A stretch of DNA of 64,000 nucleotides, taken from contig NC_052490.1 in assembly GCF_009730915.1 (NCBI RefSeq), forward strand, positions 31,930,625 through 31,994,624, in the 5' to 3' direction. The translations under genes were made by a program, and so were the position numbers. Numbering within the stretch: position 1 is the first letter of the stretch; each line of letters starts with the position of its first letter. This stretch comes from Dioscorea cayenensis subsp. rotundata (Eukaryota > Streptophyta > Magnoliopsida > Dioscoreales > Dioscoreaceae). The notes beneath the pieces are model-generated. The model saw only the letters and a program-made list of their open reading frames with translations. It was not told the DNA's origin and did not search any database. Below, piece by piece: positions 49,038 to 61,733 of the stretch.

Positions 49038-50257
49038 ATGATCTCCACTGGATCCCTCTTGCAATCTCCATGCAAAACCCTAATCTTTTCCATTGGCAAT
49101 GGCAATGGCCATGGCTTCCTAGCATGCACGCCATTCTCTACAAGGCTTAGGACCAGCAGCAGCTTCTCCCAGACTAGCAGCAGTAGAAGGCTTCGATCTC
49201 ATGGAGTTGTGTGTGGGCTCTTGCCTGTGGATCCATGGGCACCATCCATTGATTCACAGAGCATAGCCTCCCAGCTCTTTGCTTTCTCTCTCTTCCCATA
49301 CCTTGGCTTCCTCTACTTCATCACCAAGTCCAAGACAACCCCTGGACTAACCCTCTTTGGATTCTACTTCCTCCTCGCCTTTGTTGGTGCTACAAGTAAT
49401 TCAATCTCTTCCTTCTTCTTCCTGTTTTTTTAAAAAAAATCTATTTTGTGCATTGTTTGTTTGTTTGCTTGTCATAGTGGATTATTTTGCTTTTGGATGT
49501 GGGGAGTTAGTGGGTGAAAGAGTATTAATTGAACAAGTGGAATGTTCTTGGAGTTGATGTTCTTGTGGGACCTTGGTTGATATCTATTATTATTATTATT
49601 ATTATTTTTTTTTGGTGGAATTTGAAGTATAGTTGGAGTAATTTAATGAACAATTATTTAGGAAATGGGTATTGGAATTATTGATTCAAAGACAGAGCTC
49701 TTGAGGATTAGGATTTGTCTCCTTGTTTGTAGGTTATTCTGTGATATGCTTCTTTTTAGTGTTCTATCGCTCTTCATTAAAATCATGGGTTTTCTTGAAT
49801 TGAGTATAGATATGTAGATGTTTAACATATATGATTAAAATCAGTGATATGAGTTAAAGTGATTGTATGTTTCTCATTGGTCGAGATTTCTAAAGATTTG
49901 GGTTATTAACTTCTTTTCCTTTTTTTTTTCTTGTGTTCTATGGCTTTGGTTCTTCAAACAGTACCGGCCGGGATTTATGGTAATTTCTATCTCACATTAC
50001 TTTGTTTTTGTCCGATAAGTACTGGATATGTAAGTTTCGAACTGATGAAGTTAATATATGTAATTGCAGCAAAAGTGCATTATGGAACATCCCTGTCTAA
50101 TGTTGATTGGTTGCACGGTGGTGCTGAATCTTTGTTGACTCTTACCAACCTGTTCATTGTACTGGGATTGAGGAACGCTTTGAGGAAGATCAAGAATGAG
50201 AAGAAGATAGCATCTGAAGTTGTTTCAGAGGTTCAAGAGCAGCAGACTTCTGTTTAG
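49038..50257 (+). CDS. Plastid DUF3593 membrane protein
   Basis: Protein of the plant and cyanobacterial DUF3593 family, whose function is unknown to me. Exons 49038-49395, 49962-49979 and 50070-50257 encode 187 residues. The N-terminal ~60 residues are rich in Ser, Arg and small residues and lack acidic residues, as in a chloroplast transit peptide (RTSSSFSQTSSSRRLRSHG). The conserved region begins PVDPWAPSIDSQSIASQLFA. Hydrophobic segments follow (LFPYLGFLYFI and LTLFGFYFLLAFVGAT), then YGTSLSNVDWLHGGAESLL and LTNLFIVLGLRNAL. The tail is charged. Exon 2 is an 18-nt microexon encoding the IPAGIY segment. Without it the conserved protein is interrupted. Confidence 0.85.
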
Positions 50258-52091
50258 GTACCTTCATTATCTTTTGTTAAACAACAGTTGGATTCTCTAT
50301 TCATCATGAGTTTGCTGCTTTGTTAGTCAAGCTCTGTTATGACAAGACTGAGAGTGGTTTTGATGATGTTTATGTAGTTCTAGAATTATTTTTGTATGAT
50401 CGTCCAATAGTTGTTCAAAGATTATGTATTAATCTTCTTCTGTCTTTTCTCTAAGATGTGCATCATGGATTTCACAATTCCTTTTGTGCAAAATGAAAAC
50501 TTTTAATATTATGACCGGTTTGCAAATTAAAGACAGAACTTGGGATGAAGTTTCCAATATTGGACTCCCCCACTACACGCTCTCCTTCTAGTATTAATGC
50601 CCACAGATATTTCCGTTTTGCATCTTTCTCTGATTTCACCACCTAACATTATAATGGGAAATCGAAGAAAAGCTTTTGAGAAGAATTTTTGGTAGTATTC
50701 TTTTCTTATGTTTTAATAAGTCAACTGCATGAAGGAAAACACCATTACGTCTACTTTTATTTTTTTTTTTCGTATGCCTTACTTCGAACTAAAATGTGCC
50801 TCAAAATTAGTTCTTGCTGTAAAAATTATTTTGTTTACAGAGTGGTAGTTTATGATCTATTTGATTCACTAGGTCTGCTTTCCCTATTCACTTCTATAAA
50901 ATTTGACTTGACTTCTACTATTACAATTATATTTCGTTTCTTTCATGTTTGTTTATTGATCCTGATAGACAGTTTAAAGAATAGAATTCCCTTCTCTTCC
51001 TTGGTCTCTTGGCAAAGGCTGTATGAATATAAGTTGTCCCCTCTGGATACATGTGATATATAACCACTGTTGGTAGTTAGCTGACCATTAATTAGTAAAT
51101 TCTCTATTAAGATTCTTCCCAGTCAAAAAAGGATTAAAGTTAATGAACTTTCTTTTGGTAATGGGGAAGCCCACATGAAGCAATGGACAGATGCAGTTCT
51201 AAGATGCTTTCTAGTCAAAAAGGACTTTAGTGTCTAGATCCATAATATGACTGTTTATGGGTATATTAGATTTAGATGCTAGCACTTATTGAATTGAAGG
51301 CCATTGAGATTAAGTTAATTCTTAGTAGGGTATGTCTTATTTGAATATTAATTGTGGCCAAAGACATGCATGCATTTGATCCCTCGCTGATGGTACTGAG
51401 GTTGTATTACAAAGACCTTCGAATTCATCAAGATGAATGCACATAATGTTGAATAATATTTTCATAATTTATTGGCTTGATGTTGAATAAAATTTTCATA
51501 ATTTATTGGCCTTTTCTCTTGATGTATGGTTTAGAAGTTCATCGGTGAAGATACGTGAATCAGAATTGCAGTTTTGAGGAAATGGTTTATGTATTGAGGT
51601 TGGGATTTATAAACGTACTTCTCTTGAATGATATACATAAAAATTTAGCTCTCAGGATCAGTGTCATTCAACATACCAGTAATTTTAGTCATTAGTCCAA
51701 CAAGATTGTGCCCAAGTTACTATCTTGACGTTATCAAAATGGTTTAAAATATTAAGAGTTGATGACGGTAGCCACCAAAATGATGTTCATAGTGATAAAG
51801 CGATGAGCAAGGAGTATAACGCTTTAGAGGTTTGATTGACAATTGGCAAAACACAATGTTTCTTGATTTCTTTTGTGGTTCTAAAGACAAGGACACTGTT
51901 GATGGACCTTGATTTTATTGATCATTTCACACTCTAATAACAGTTACAGTTACATGATGTGAAGTTGCACACTGAAGTAATCTTATGCTTCTACCTACAT
52001 TAGTCTGAGAACAGATTCACTTAACCATGTCAGAAGGAGAGGTAATTCTCTCTGGTACAATAGCCTGGAATAAAGATAATAACACAGTACC
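50258..52091. other. Intergenic DNA between convergent genes
   Basis: No supported gene. The plus-strand frame 50689-51063 is rich in Phe, Tyr and Leu from T-rich DNA and resembles nothing I know. A 34-base near-tandem repeat (TTGAATAATATTTTCATAAT and TTGAATAAAATTTTCATAAT) lies at about 51449-51510. Confidence 0.5.
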
Positions 52092-53181
52092 TTATGACAA
52101 GAAGTTGGAATCATCAAATGAGAAATTGGGGTCGAGCAAGAAGTCCATATCAACCGTTAAGGGGTTTGTAGTTGAAGTTGCAGTAGATATAACCTCTGTG
52201 AGCTCAGTCTCTGATGTTCGTAGGTTTTTCCCCTTGTTAAGGTAATTCTTTAACTCAGAGGTTTGAGAAACAAATGTAGGAGATGAGCTTTCTGTTATAC
52301 GAGTGTCAATCGTTGAAGCCGAGAAGAGATGAATTCCAGGCTGTGCTTGGCTGAGAGGCGCTGACAGGAACGAGAAAGACGAGCTCATTTGATCTTGTGC
52401 TTTAAGTTCAGTTTGGAAGCTCAAGAGGTGGTGTTGTTCATGAGAATTCTCTGAATCAAACCGGTCCTGTTGCTGCTCATGTGTGGGGATCTTCTGGTGG
52501 CATGTATGATGTCCATAATAGGTGATATTAAGTACCGTTGGATTGGTGTCGGCCTTCTGCATTTGCTTTGTGGCCGAACATCCATAAGTATTACGATGAG
52601 TACATCGGTAGTAGCTTCTGCAATAGAAATAACACTCAACTATTATCAAGAGGAGCAAAGAATGAAAACAAGAAAAAGGTAAACAATATGTATGCTATAT
52701 ACCTTGGATGTTTAGCCCCTAGAATTCCCTTCTGTCCATACTTCCGCCAGTGATAGCCATCATCCATTGAGCTTACCTCACCCTCTGCAGTCAATTGTAT
52801 TTGTCGTGTCATCGTAGGCAATGATTTCCTGCATAACAAACACACACACACAACATATAGTTTCATACCAAAGAATAAACATCCAATCAATCAAAACATC
52901 AAGCACAAATTCCGGCACCTCTTCCTTGACATATCTCTCAGGTCTTGTTCGTTTTCGCTTTGCAAACTTCCACTGGTAGACCGCTTCTCCTGATCACTGA
53001 AACAACTCAATTTCGCCAAGCTGAAAGCTTTCTCTATCGAACACATTAGCTCTCTTGCCGATGTTCCATATGACTCACTAGTCGAAAGATGCTCAAGATG
53101 CACTGTGAGTTGCCTCATTAGTTCTCGAGCTCGGCTTAATTCATCAAGTAACATCTTTTGATCACTCTTATCCCCCTCCAT
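52092..53181 (-). CDS. Group III WRKY transcription factor
   Basis: Nuclear W-box-binding regulator. Group III members (Arabidopsis WRKY30/41/46/53/70 type) commonly act in defence and senescence. Exons on the minus strand: 53181-52919, 52828-52703 and 52617-52092, encoding 304 residues. The WRKYGQK core starts at W115. The zinc finger is C-x7-C-x23-H-x-C (CTHRNTYGC, ending GHHTC), which defines group III. The intron interrupts the domain after GAKHPR, the conserved position for this group. The N-terminus has a leucine-containing helix (DELSRARELMRQLTVHLEHL), often seen in these proteins. Start MEGDKSDQK at 53181 was chosen over an in-frame ATG at 53289, because a TATA-like element lies only about 25 bases before the latter. 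Confidence 0.92.
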
Positions 53182-53310
53182 CTTCACCTTCTCACTTAGC
53201 TTTACTTGTTTGAAGTTTGAAGTCTGTTCTATGTGATGTGTTGTTTTGTTTCTTGGGTGGTTTATGGTCTTAATGGAAATGCTGACCATTTCTTTGTGCT
53301 CTTCTTCATA

Positions 53311-53320
53311 TGTTTATAAT
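53311..53320 (-). promoter_or_regulatory. Putative TATA box of the WRKY gene
   Basis: Reads ATTATAAACA on the minus strand, about 130 bases upstream of the chosen start codon. A W-box core (TTTGACCAC on the minus strand) lies near 53370-53378. WRKY promoters often carry W boxes for self- or cross-regulation. Confidence 0.35.
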
Positions 53321-54345
53321 CAAAGGTTTTTCTCAAAGTCCCTTTCAGGTTAAGTATGAAGGGAGGGTGGTGGTCAAAGAAGAAGATGCTTGGAACTGAC
53401 CAAAAATCCACAGGCCCTCTTGACACGAAATTGAGTTAGTGATTGATGACGTTGAGGTATGTGACCTCATTTCATGCTTCCATGCTTGCATATATATGTT
53501 GTTCTGTTTCTTTTGCATATAATGTTTACATATTTGATATTTCTCCATCAAACCTATTAAGTTCAGAGATCAAATATATTTTTACTTTTAAAACTCGTTG
53601 GAAGCAATAATAATAATGGGACATTAGTTGTGGGAGCGGGTTCACAGCCAAAACTGCTTAGTCCCGGCCGAGACTAAACGGGTTGGACGATTAATTCTTA
53701 GTCCATTTATAGCACCTGATGTATGTATTTCTTGTTGCTTTCGTCCAAAAAAAATTTACTTGAGAAGAGACCAAAATGATCCTTTTTTTAAAGGACACCA
53801 ATGGTTTTATTTGTTTGGTTATATATATATATTTTTTAAATTATATCACTGAGTGTGCAATGAGTTTTGTTTCAGTTTTAATTTCGGAGAAATTATAAGG
53901 AGATTATGGAAGTTGATTAACATTAGTAAACTTATTTGTTGGTCTTGTGGAACATGTCATGCCAGTTACTGATCTTTCAACAAAGGCTTTGAAATCATCA
54001 TGTTTGAATTCAAATATATTATGGCTCTTTAATCAGGGAACAACGACAAGTGTGGGATCCAATGGAAGCCTTCAAGTTTGATGCAATCCTTTTCAAGGGC
54101 TTTCCATTCCTTTATTATTTTGACTGATTCCACTAATGAAAGTTAAGGGTCTCATGTATCATTGCAGGGATTTGGTAGTCATTTGGTTAATTTCTTAGAA
54201 ATTCATGTTTTTTTTGCTTTATTAAGTTTATTTTTTCCATCTCTGACCCCACCTATTTCCTGCAATCGGATAATGGTAGATCTTTTTTATCGGGTGTTTT
54301 TACATATGCAAATATTCAAACTCGAAATATATTTAATTTTATAAA

Positions 54346-54376
<31 letters not shown>

Positions 54377-56037
54377 TTTTGAATAAATTTTATATCTGTG
54401 CATACTTTTTTAACTTAATGAACTTAAATTTTTTTATTTAAAGAAAAAAAAAGGCCGAACTGTCCTCTGCTCTGGGAAGGGCAATTAAATTAATAAATAG
54501 AAGGGATATATATTTATACATATTAAAAAATATTTAAATATGCTTTCAATTATTTTTGTCAAAGAAAAAACAAGGAATGTTACAGGTTCACATTAGCATT
54601 TATTATTATTTATAATAATAACAAGACATTATAAATTATAATAATAACATGATATGCAGTTTAAGTGATGTCACTCAACCATAAAATAAAAGCTTATTTA
54701 TTTATTTATTTATTTTTATCTAGGTACATTTATTTTTTAATATAATTGAAGAGAAAAGACAACCTATACCTATCCATGTTGTTTTATGAATTAGTGATTG
54801 ATTAAAACAATATTGACTGACTAAATATTCATAAAAAGAAAGCAAAACATATCACGTTTTCTTGGCTGCTTATTATTCATGAATTCAATTTAACTTTTAC
54901 ATTTTATACGATAAGTTTGAGATTTTTTAAATATATAAATGACCCATTAAATTAATATTTTTTATGTTATGTTGCTCAAATTATGTATACAAGCTATTTG
55001 TGTGTATATATATTTGTATACTTATAATCTTTATATTTAAAATTTTATATATTATTCTGTTTTTTTATGAAAATAGATAAACTATTATTTTTAGAAAAAA
55101 ATTACAAAATACGAGATAAATTTTAAAAAAAATTAACTGCAATACATAGTTTGGATATACTAGATAGGACGTAGTAAGGTAAATCTATCCACTAGTACGA
55201 CATGGTGTAACTTCAAAGAAATGATTGTCAGATAGTGAATCACTAAGATGCATTAAAATTGAGAATGTTAGGTGTTGTAATAAGAGCCGACTCACTAGAA
55301 ACAATAGTGAAAGGATTGTAAAAAATTGAGGCTCTATTCAATTGTTGATGTAAAAATAACTCCTCTAACTTATATATTTTTTATTTTATGCATAAAAAAA
55401 AATACTTATTAAAATTACTATTTTTTTATGTTATATTACTCAAATTATACATATGAGTTATTTTATACATATGAATTTTTATATTTACATATTCTGTATA
55501 TTTATAACCTTGGCATCATTTTATTTAGAGAATAAGAAATATATTTATTCATTAAAATATAATTCATAATTTTGAGATCAGGAATAGCCCCCATCAACCC
55601 AAAAAACTCTCACCACCAAAAAAATAAAATAAAAATAAATAAATAAAAATTAAAAAGAGTAACCATCTCTAAAAGCACATCTGGTCACATAATCATCTAC
55701 GTGGTGAGTCACACACCCAAACACTATTTAGGGCCCCACCAATACACACATTTCATCCAACTAATACCATCCAGACACGTGTCACCATCTTACCCACCAA
55801 TCTCTCTCCTCCACACTCCCTCCACGTCATCCCCCAATCTCCACCGTCCAATCTCCCCGAATCTCAACGCCTTATCTTGTGGCTACTAGTCCTCCCAATC
55901 ACTCATAAAAATCTCTACCATTTCCCCGCCAATAGAAACAGCTCCTTCACTGACGAGGGTCTTCGTATCTTGAACTCTCGTCCGTCCATTCTGCATCGAG
56001 ATTCGTGCGTATCTGCGTTGAGATTCGTTCTCTTGGC
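53321..56037. other. Intergenic DNA between the WRKY and SIG5 genes
   Basis: AT-rich, with TA (54351-54375) and ATTT (about 54695-54715) tracts and no supported gene. The last ~400 bases are C-rich and probably hold the SIG5 promoter and leader. Open frames at 55701-55889 and 55877-56230 are composition shadows. Confidence 0.5.
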
Positions 56038-59000
56038 ATGGACGTTGCCATTGTCCATAGCTCGGCTTCTCAGACACCGTTCGCCGGACTCTCCGCCGCT
56101 CGATCGCCGTCGATCCGCCGCCCCTTCCCGTTCTCCTTCTCCTCCTCACTCTGCACCAGGTGCTCGGCCGTTGTCAAGCCTCAGCGCGCCGTCGGCACGA
56201 AGATCGTCGTCCCATCCGATGCTGCCGTAGACCCCAAGATCACAGTTAAGAAGCAACGGAGACCTAGACCGAAGGCGGTCGCTTCGTCGGGATCCTGTGC
56301 CGTGGAACCGGACTACAACGAGGTCGCCGCCGCGCTTGAGAATATCTACAAGCTTAGCCCAGTGGAGGTCTCCGATGTGGAGGATTTCAATGGGGAGTTC
56401 CCCAGAAGGCGCATTTCGAAGGGGAAAGAATCTAGGGTTGTGGTCAGGAATAGGAAGAGGGGCGTTAGGAGGTTGAGCCTTGAGAAGCGGGTGGAGATGA
56501 GAAAGAGGGGGAAGGAGCGTGATGAGGAGGATGTGAAGAAGCTAATCAGGGAGTACTCGGTTTCTGTGGATTTGGTGAGCTTGGATTGGAAGAAGATGAA
56601 GATCCCTCCGGTTCTCAAATCCGCAGAGCAATCCAAGCTTTTCAAGCTGATGCAGCCCATGAAGGTGAAATTTCATGCTCTTCATCTTCTTCTTCACTTG
56701 TTTTGATGATTTCTTTGTTACTTTCTATCACAATTTCAAAGGAATCATGTAGTTTTTCGTTAAAAATTTTACCTTTATTTGGTGATTGATAAAAACTTTG
56801 TTTGAGGATGAAAAATCTAGTTGCATAGTCATTGAGGATGTTCAACATAACAAAAAGATCCACTTCTAATGTTCTCCTGATTCAGTGATTATTCAGTCAA
56901 GTTATTACTTATAAATTGGAAATTCTCTGCTCTTTGAATGTCAATTACACTGGATGAATTACATTGCATCATTTTCTTAATGGTTTATATGTTCATTCCG
57001 CATCTTATATTCCAGCTATTTCATTTTGTCTCTGTCTTCGTTCTATGTGTCATGTTCTAGTTGTATAATGATGGTTATTCTTACCTTCGCTTGGCTTAAA
57101 TTTAGGCAATCAATCAAGTGAAGGCTGCTTTGCATAAGGAGCTAAACAGATATCCCACAGATGCTGCATTGGCTGCTGCAGTGAATATGACTGTGACACA
57201 AATGAGGGGGCATTTAGAGGTTGGCCAAGCAGCAAGAAACAAGCTAATCAAGGTATTCACTATCCAGAGTTCATAGGATTATATATATATATATATATAT
57301 AATATTATGATCTGCTAATCTATAAGAATATATTTTTGTATGTGTGACCATGTTTGATGGCATCAGTGATCAATATCTGATACTGAGATGACTTCAATGG
57401 ATAAACTTCCATAACTTATAAATGTGCAAGCATCTTCTTCTTCTTTTTTATTTGTCTCTAAAGTTTGCCTTGAAAATGCTTCACCAGGTGCGCATCATGA
57501 TTTGCATTTTGGGTTTATTAAGCTTACTTTTGTTCAAAGTATGTTTTGGTCTAAAGTTGGACAACTTTACAGAAAGCCTATGTCTATGGTATTGTGAATT
57601 ATGAACTGCTTTGGACCTTCCTTTTTTTTCCTTTATTTTTTTGGTGGTTGTTGAGAATAAGTCCTGTGGCAATCTTGATGCAAGTATTCTCTCATATCCT
57701 AGTTAAAGAGACAGCTTTCCAAAGGCATGCTATAGCTATTTGTAAATAAGTATCATATGACATATTGGACTCATGCTGTTTTAAATTCAAATATGTGAAG
57801 AGGAACTATTGGTTTCCCTTATCAAGTGATTCAGTTTATTTGTTATTAATTTGCTAGGTTTACTGCACTAGTAGTTTCCTTTATAATTCTTGTTTTCTGA
57901 AAGGAATTTATATCTCCATTCTTTAAAAATTTATGGTGTAGAATTAACAATGAGTTTAAATTAACACAGCACAACCTACGGCTAGTTTTGTTTGTCATCA
58001 ACAAGCATTATCAAGAACTTGCTACTGGGACAAAGTTCCAGGACCTTTGCCAAGCAGGTGTGAAGGGTCTGGTCACAGCCATTGACCGCTTTGAACCAAA
58101 ACGTGGTTTTCGCTTATCTACATATGGTCTATTCTGGATCCGACATTCTATACTTCGGTCGCTCACACAATCAAGCTTCACTCGTGTTCCCTTTGGCATT
58201 GAATCGGTATGTCGTGATATTTTCTTACTCAATGCTTGTTAATTGCTGCTTCTTGAGTGTTCTGACAGAAGACTCTATTATCAGCAACCTACTGGCAGAA
58301 CTAAAATTGTGAATTAGAGTTACATAGACAATTATGAAATTAATACCATACCGTTATATTAAAATTAATGATCTTTGTGAAATTTTATGCTTTACAACTC
58401 CAGTGAAAGTTATTTCTCGCACATTTTGTAACTATCTGAACGTGCAGGTCAGACAAGAGATCCAGAAAGCCAAGTTAGAGCTGACATTAGAGCTCCAGAG
58501 ATCACCAACAGATGAAGAGATCATTGCCAGAGCAGGAATCACTCCTGAAAGGTATCATGATGTAATGAAGGCCTCCAAACCAGTTCTTTCACTCAATGCG
58601 AAACATCTTACTACACAAGAAGAGTTCATTAATGGGATTACTGACATTGATGGCGCGGGAGGTGATGACCGAAGACAACCTGCACTCCTCCGCCTTGCTC
58701 TTGATGATGTGGTGAGTCTCTTCCTTAACATTACAATCATTTTTGACAAACTTTCAAGTTCAAGATCAAGCACCACAACAAGCAGAACTTAATCCACCAA
58801 TCATTCTCGCACAAATACTTGAATCGCCTTAGAACTTTTCCATTGGCTGTGACTTTGAATTGCAATACCAAGTGCTTCAACAAGAAGAATTTGACAGTAT
58901 GAATATTTTTATTTCTTTAGGAAACACCTTGCCGATTGTTTGAGTAGTCTTAGAACTCTTCTGTTTGATTGTAACTTTGAATTCCAAGTTCAATGATGAT

Positions 59001-59222
59001 TCAAACATTTTCCTCTTTTTCTAGCTGGACTCACTGAGACCGAAAGAAAGCCTGGTGATCAGACAGAGGTTCGGCCTTGATGGAAAAGGGGATCGAACTC
59101 TAGGAGAGATTGCTGGCAACCTCAGCATCTCAAGGGAGATGGTTAGAAAGCATGAAATGAAGGCATTGATGAAGCTTAAACACCCGGCTCGTGTTGACTA
59201 TCTCCGACAATACATCGTCTGA
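56038..59222 (+). CDS. SIG5: Plastid RNA polymerase sigma factor SIG5 (SIGE)
   Basis: Nuclear-encoded sigma-70 factor that directs the plastid-encoded polymerase. Arabidopsis SIG5 is light- and stress-induced and drives the psbD blue-light promoter. Exons 56038-56664, 57106-57252, 57970-58206, 58448-58711 and 59025-59222 encode 490 residues. The N-terminus ([20 protein letters not shown], then Ser/Arg-rich) fits a transit peptide. Region 2 carries [37 protein letters not shown] and [18 protein letters not shown]. Region 3 follows with [20 protein letters not shown]. Region 4 carries [40 protein letters not shown] and ends [35 protein letters not shown] is a SIG5-type hallmark. The start at 56038 is the first ATG, and upstream in-frame sequence has none. 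Confidence 0.93.
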
Positions 59223-60485
59223 CTTCTCCCTTAGATTGTATAACCTGTATATATCTATATATACACACAGCATACTGCTGCATTGCACACTATTAGCTCA
59301 GTACATTTCATCCAAACATGAAGTTCTGTATCATAGCTTGAAGTGATACCAATTTATTATATACACTTGAGATATCAATCCAATATCAAATGAGTGAGTT
59401 TGCTGAAGCTGTGTCTCTGTAATTACTTGTATACATAAAGAGTTATCAAAATCAAAGAGTCAGTCAAGCAGTTCAATCTCCCTGTAAAAATTGTTTGTTC
59501 TTTTTGCTTGGAAGTAGAAGAGAGAATTATTTATTTGTGTTTGGTTTAAAACTTTAAATTGGTTGGATTTTCTCTTGCATTCCAACCTTGTTCTCTTTTT
59601 ACCCTCTATTAGCATGTGATTATTTTATTCAGTTAATTTTTACGTCATCATAGTTTATTTTATTTAGCTAATCTAATCTCATCTCATCACCATGTTTGAT
59701 TTTGTTAATATTTATCTGGTCTAGATATTACCCAAAAAAAAAAAAATACATGTAATTATTGAAGAGTTCCCCTAAAAAGTCATCTTTAAAAAATAGATAT
59801 TCTGAAAAACATAAATAAATCTAAAATCAACCAACCCCATAAAAAAGTTGACAACGTTTCATCATCTTCCATTAATTAACCATATAATTTTTTTTAATTT
59901 TTTTTTTTTAAATCTCTTAAATGTATCACAAACGTAACTTCACCATCATAATAAGACAAGGTTCACTCTCTGAGGATATACATCACAACACCTATCCTTC
60001 CTACCATTTGTCCCACACTGACTTTATCCATAAGTCTTAATCCGGTGCATTGCCACTCTGGCATATTTCTTTCTATAATTGGTTAGAACATCAGAACTGC
60101 ATGTAACTATATAAATATACAGACCCATTCTGGCTAAAAAAAAAAAATTCAAACTATGCATGCAAAGGCAATCAAAGAACAAATGTTTCAATAATGATAC
60201 CCCTCAAAGGTAGGTGGTTAATTATTCACTTTCACTCTCTCAACATGTGACAACTTAAATCAGCTAAAACAGGACAAGACATAATGCCAACAGACAAGAA
60301 TGTCTGCAAATGCCAAAAAGAGATGCCCATGACAGTATAGGTTGTGAGTTGAAGAATGGCAGCACTGCCCAAAAACTCAGACAACTACTCTTCAAACCAA
60401 CCATCTTCTTTTTCTGTTGGTTCCTTCCCACCAGCCATTCTCACTCACATCTGTTTCTTATCCATTTCCTCTTTAAACCTCTTTG

Positions 60486-60520
<35 letters not shown>

Positions 60521-60573
60521 AGATCAGCATCAATAATTTACTCAAGTGTCTACTCAAAAATCAAGTTGAAGCT
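59223..60573. other. SIG5 3' flank and CPC-like MYB upstream region
   Basis: No gene seen. A (CA)n run at 60487-60516 lies in the likely 5'UTR of the MYB gene. A short ORF at 60356-60595 overlapping it is considered spurious. Confidence 0.5.
60487..60516 (+). repeat. (CA)n microsatellite in the MYB leader
   Basis: Fifteen CA units followed by GAGAGA, ending 57 bases before the MYB start codon. Confidence 0.9.
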
Positions 60574-61733
60574 ATGGATAAGCGTCAACGGGTGAAGAAG
60601 TCTACAAATGCGAAGCAGGACACTGGAGGTCTTTGCTCACCTGTTTTTGTTGTTCTTCTTTATGTTTGTCTTTAATTTGGTAGGAACTTGATTGGCAGAG
60701 GTCAGTAGTATTGAGTGGGAGTTCATCAACATGACAGACCAGGAGGAGGACCTCATCTATCGTATGTATCGGCTCGTCGGTGCCAAGTAAGATCCTGCAA
60801 CTCATTGCATAATGTTATTTCCACATTGATAGATTTGAGCTTAGAGTGATAGGTAGTAACTTGACAAATTATTTCACCAAGGAAATAAATTTCGATTGAT
60901 TTCCAGAGTGATACATACCTTTCCTTCCTTGTAGTTTAGTAAGCCGTGTTATCAATGTATAGACAGAAACTCATGTTCAGCTGATAACAAATTTGCTTTG
61001 CAACAACAAGCATAACAACAAGTGGGGATTTTTCTTTGTTTTTTATGGCCTGTAACTACTAACTAGTGCTTATGATTGTCATCTCAAGGCCTCCAAAAGA
61101 ACCGATAGAAACCAGTCAGGTATCTTGATCCCATGGCTTGTCAAAACAAAAGAGAATCATACAAGTTTGCATGATTAATCTTGGATGGTTGACAATGGTA
61201 CAACAGATCCACACTGACTTCAAAAACACACACCCTGAGATTTATTATTTGTTCAATCATCACAACCTACTTGGAACATGGGCTTATCACTTTCTAACAC
61301 TAGACCTAACAATACAAATGGAACCTTACTAAGACTCTTTACCATAGATGATTTCCGGTTTTAACACATAACCTAACTTTTTGAAGTCACACAAGCTTTT
61401 AATGAAGTAAACGAAACCTTTGAATCAGATTTTACTAGTGTTATACAAATATAGCTAAGTTTGAATCAGCACTCTTTATCAAAACATATAAGTTTATCGA
61501 TGTCTATTAAACTAACAACCCAATCATGAAAATTTAAAACGACTGTTTTTTGCTACTGATAATGAATGCCCTCCCTGTTATAGCTATCTATTAGTCATAT
61601 ATGTGGTCTGGTGTTTTGCAGTTGGGTTTTGATAGCAGGGCGTATACCAGGACGGAAAGCAGAGGAAATAGAGAGGTTCTGGTTAATGAGGCACGACCAG
61701 GCTTTTGCCGAGAGAAGAAACCAGAGAAACTAA
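60574..61733 (+). CDS. CPC: Single-repeat R3-MYB of the CAPRICE/TRIPTYCHON family
   Basis: Small nuclear protein that competes with R2R3-MYBs for bHLH partners and so controls trichome and root-hair patterning. It is missed by simple ORF calling because it is split into 60574-60628, 60699-60786 and 61622-61733, giving 84 residues, the usual size. Exon 2 encodes SSIEWEFINMTDQEEDLIYR, the CPC/TRY hallmark. The bHLH-binding motif DLx2Rx3Lx6Lx3R is intact (DLIYRMYRLVGANWVLIAGR). Exon 3 ends with RIPGRKAEEIERFWLMRH and a short basic tail. There is no activation domain. Unusual residues: the junction reads GANWVLIAGR where most members have a basic residue before W and D after it. The exact paralogue (CPC, TRY, ETC or TCL) is not decided. 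Confidence 0.92.

Noticed and set aside
50689-51063. 124-residue plus-strand ORF
   Set aside because: Rich in Phe, Tyr and Leu from T-rich DNA. It has no recognisable domain or splice partners and lies between two convergent genes.
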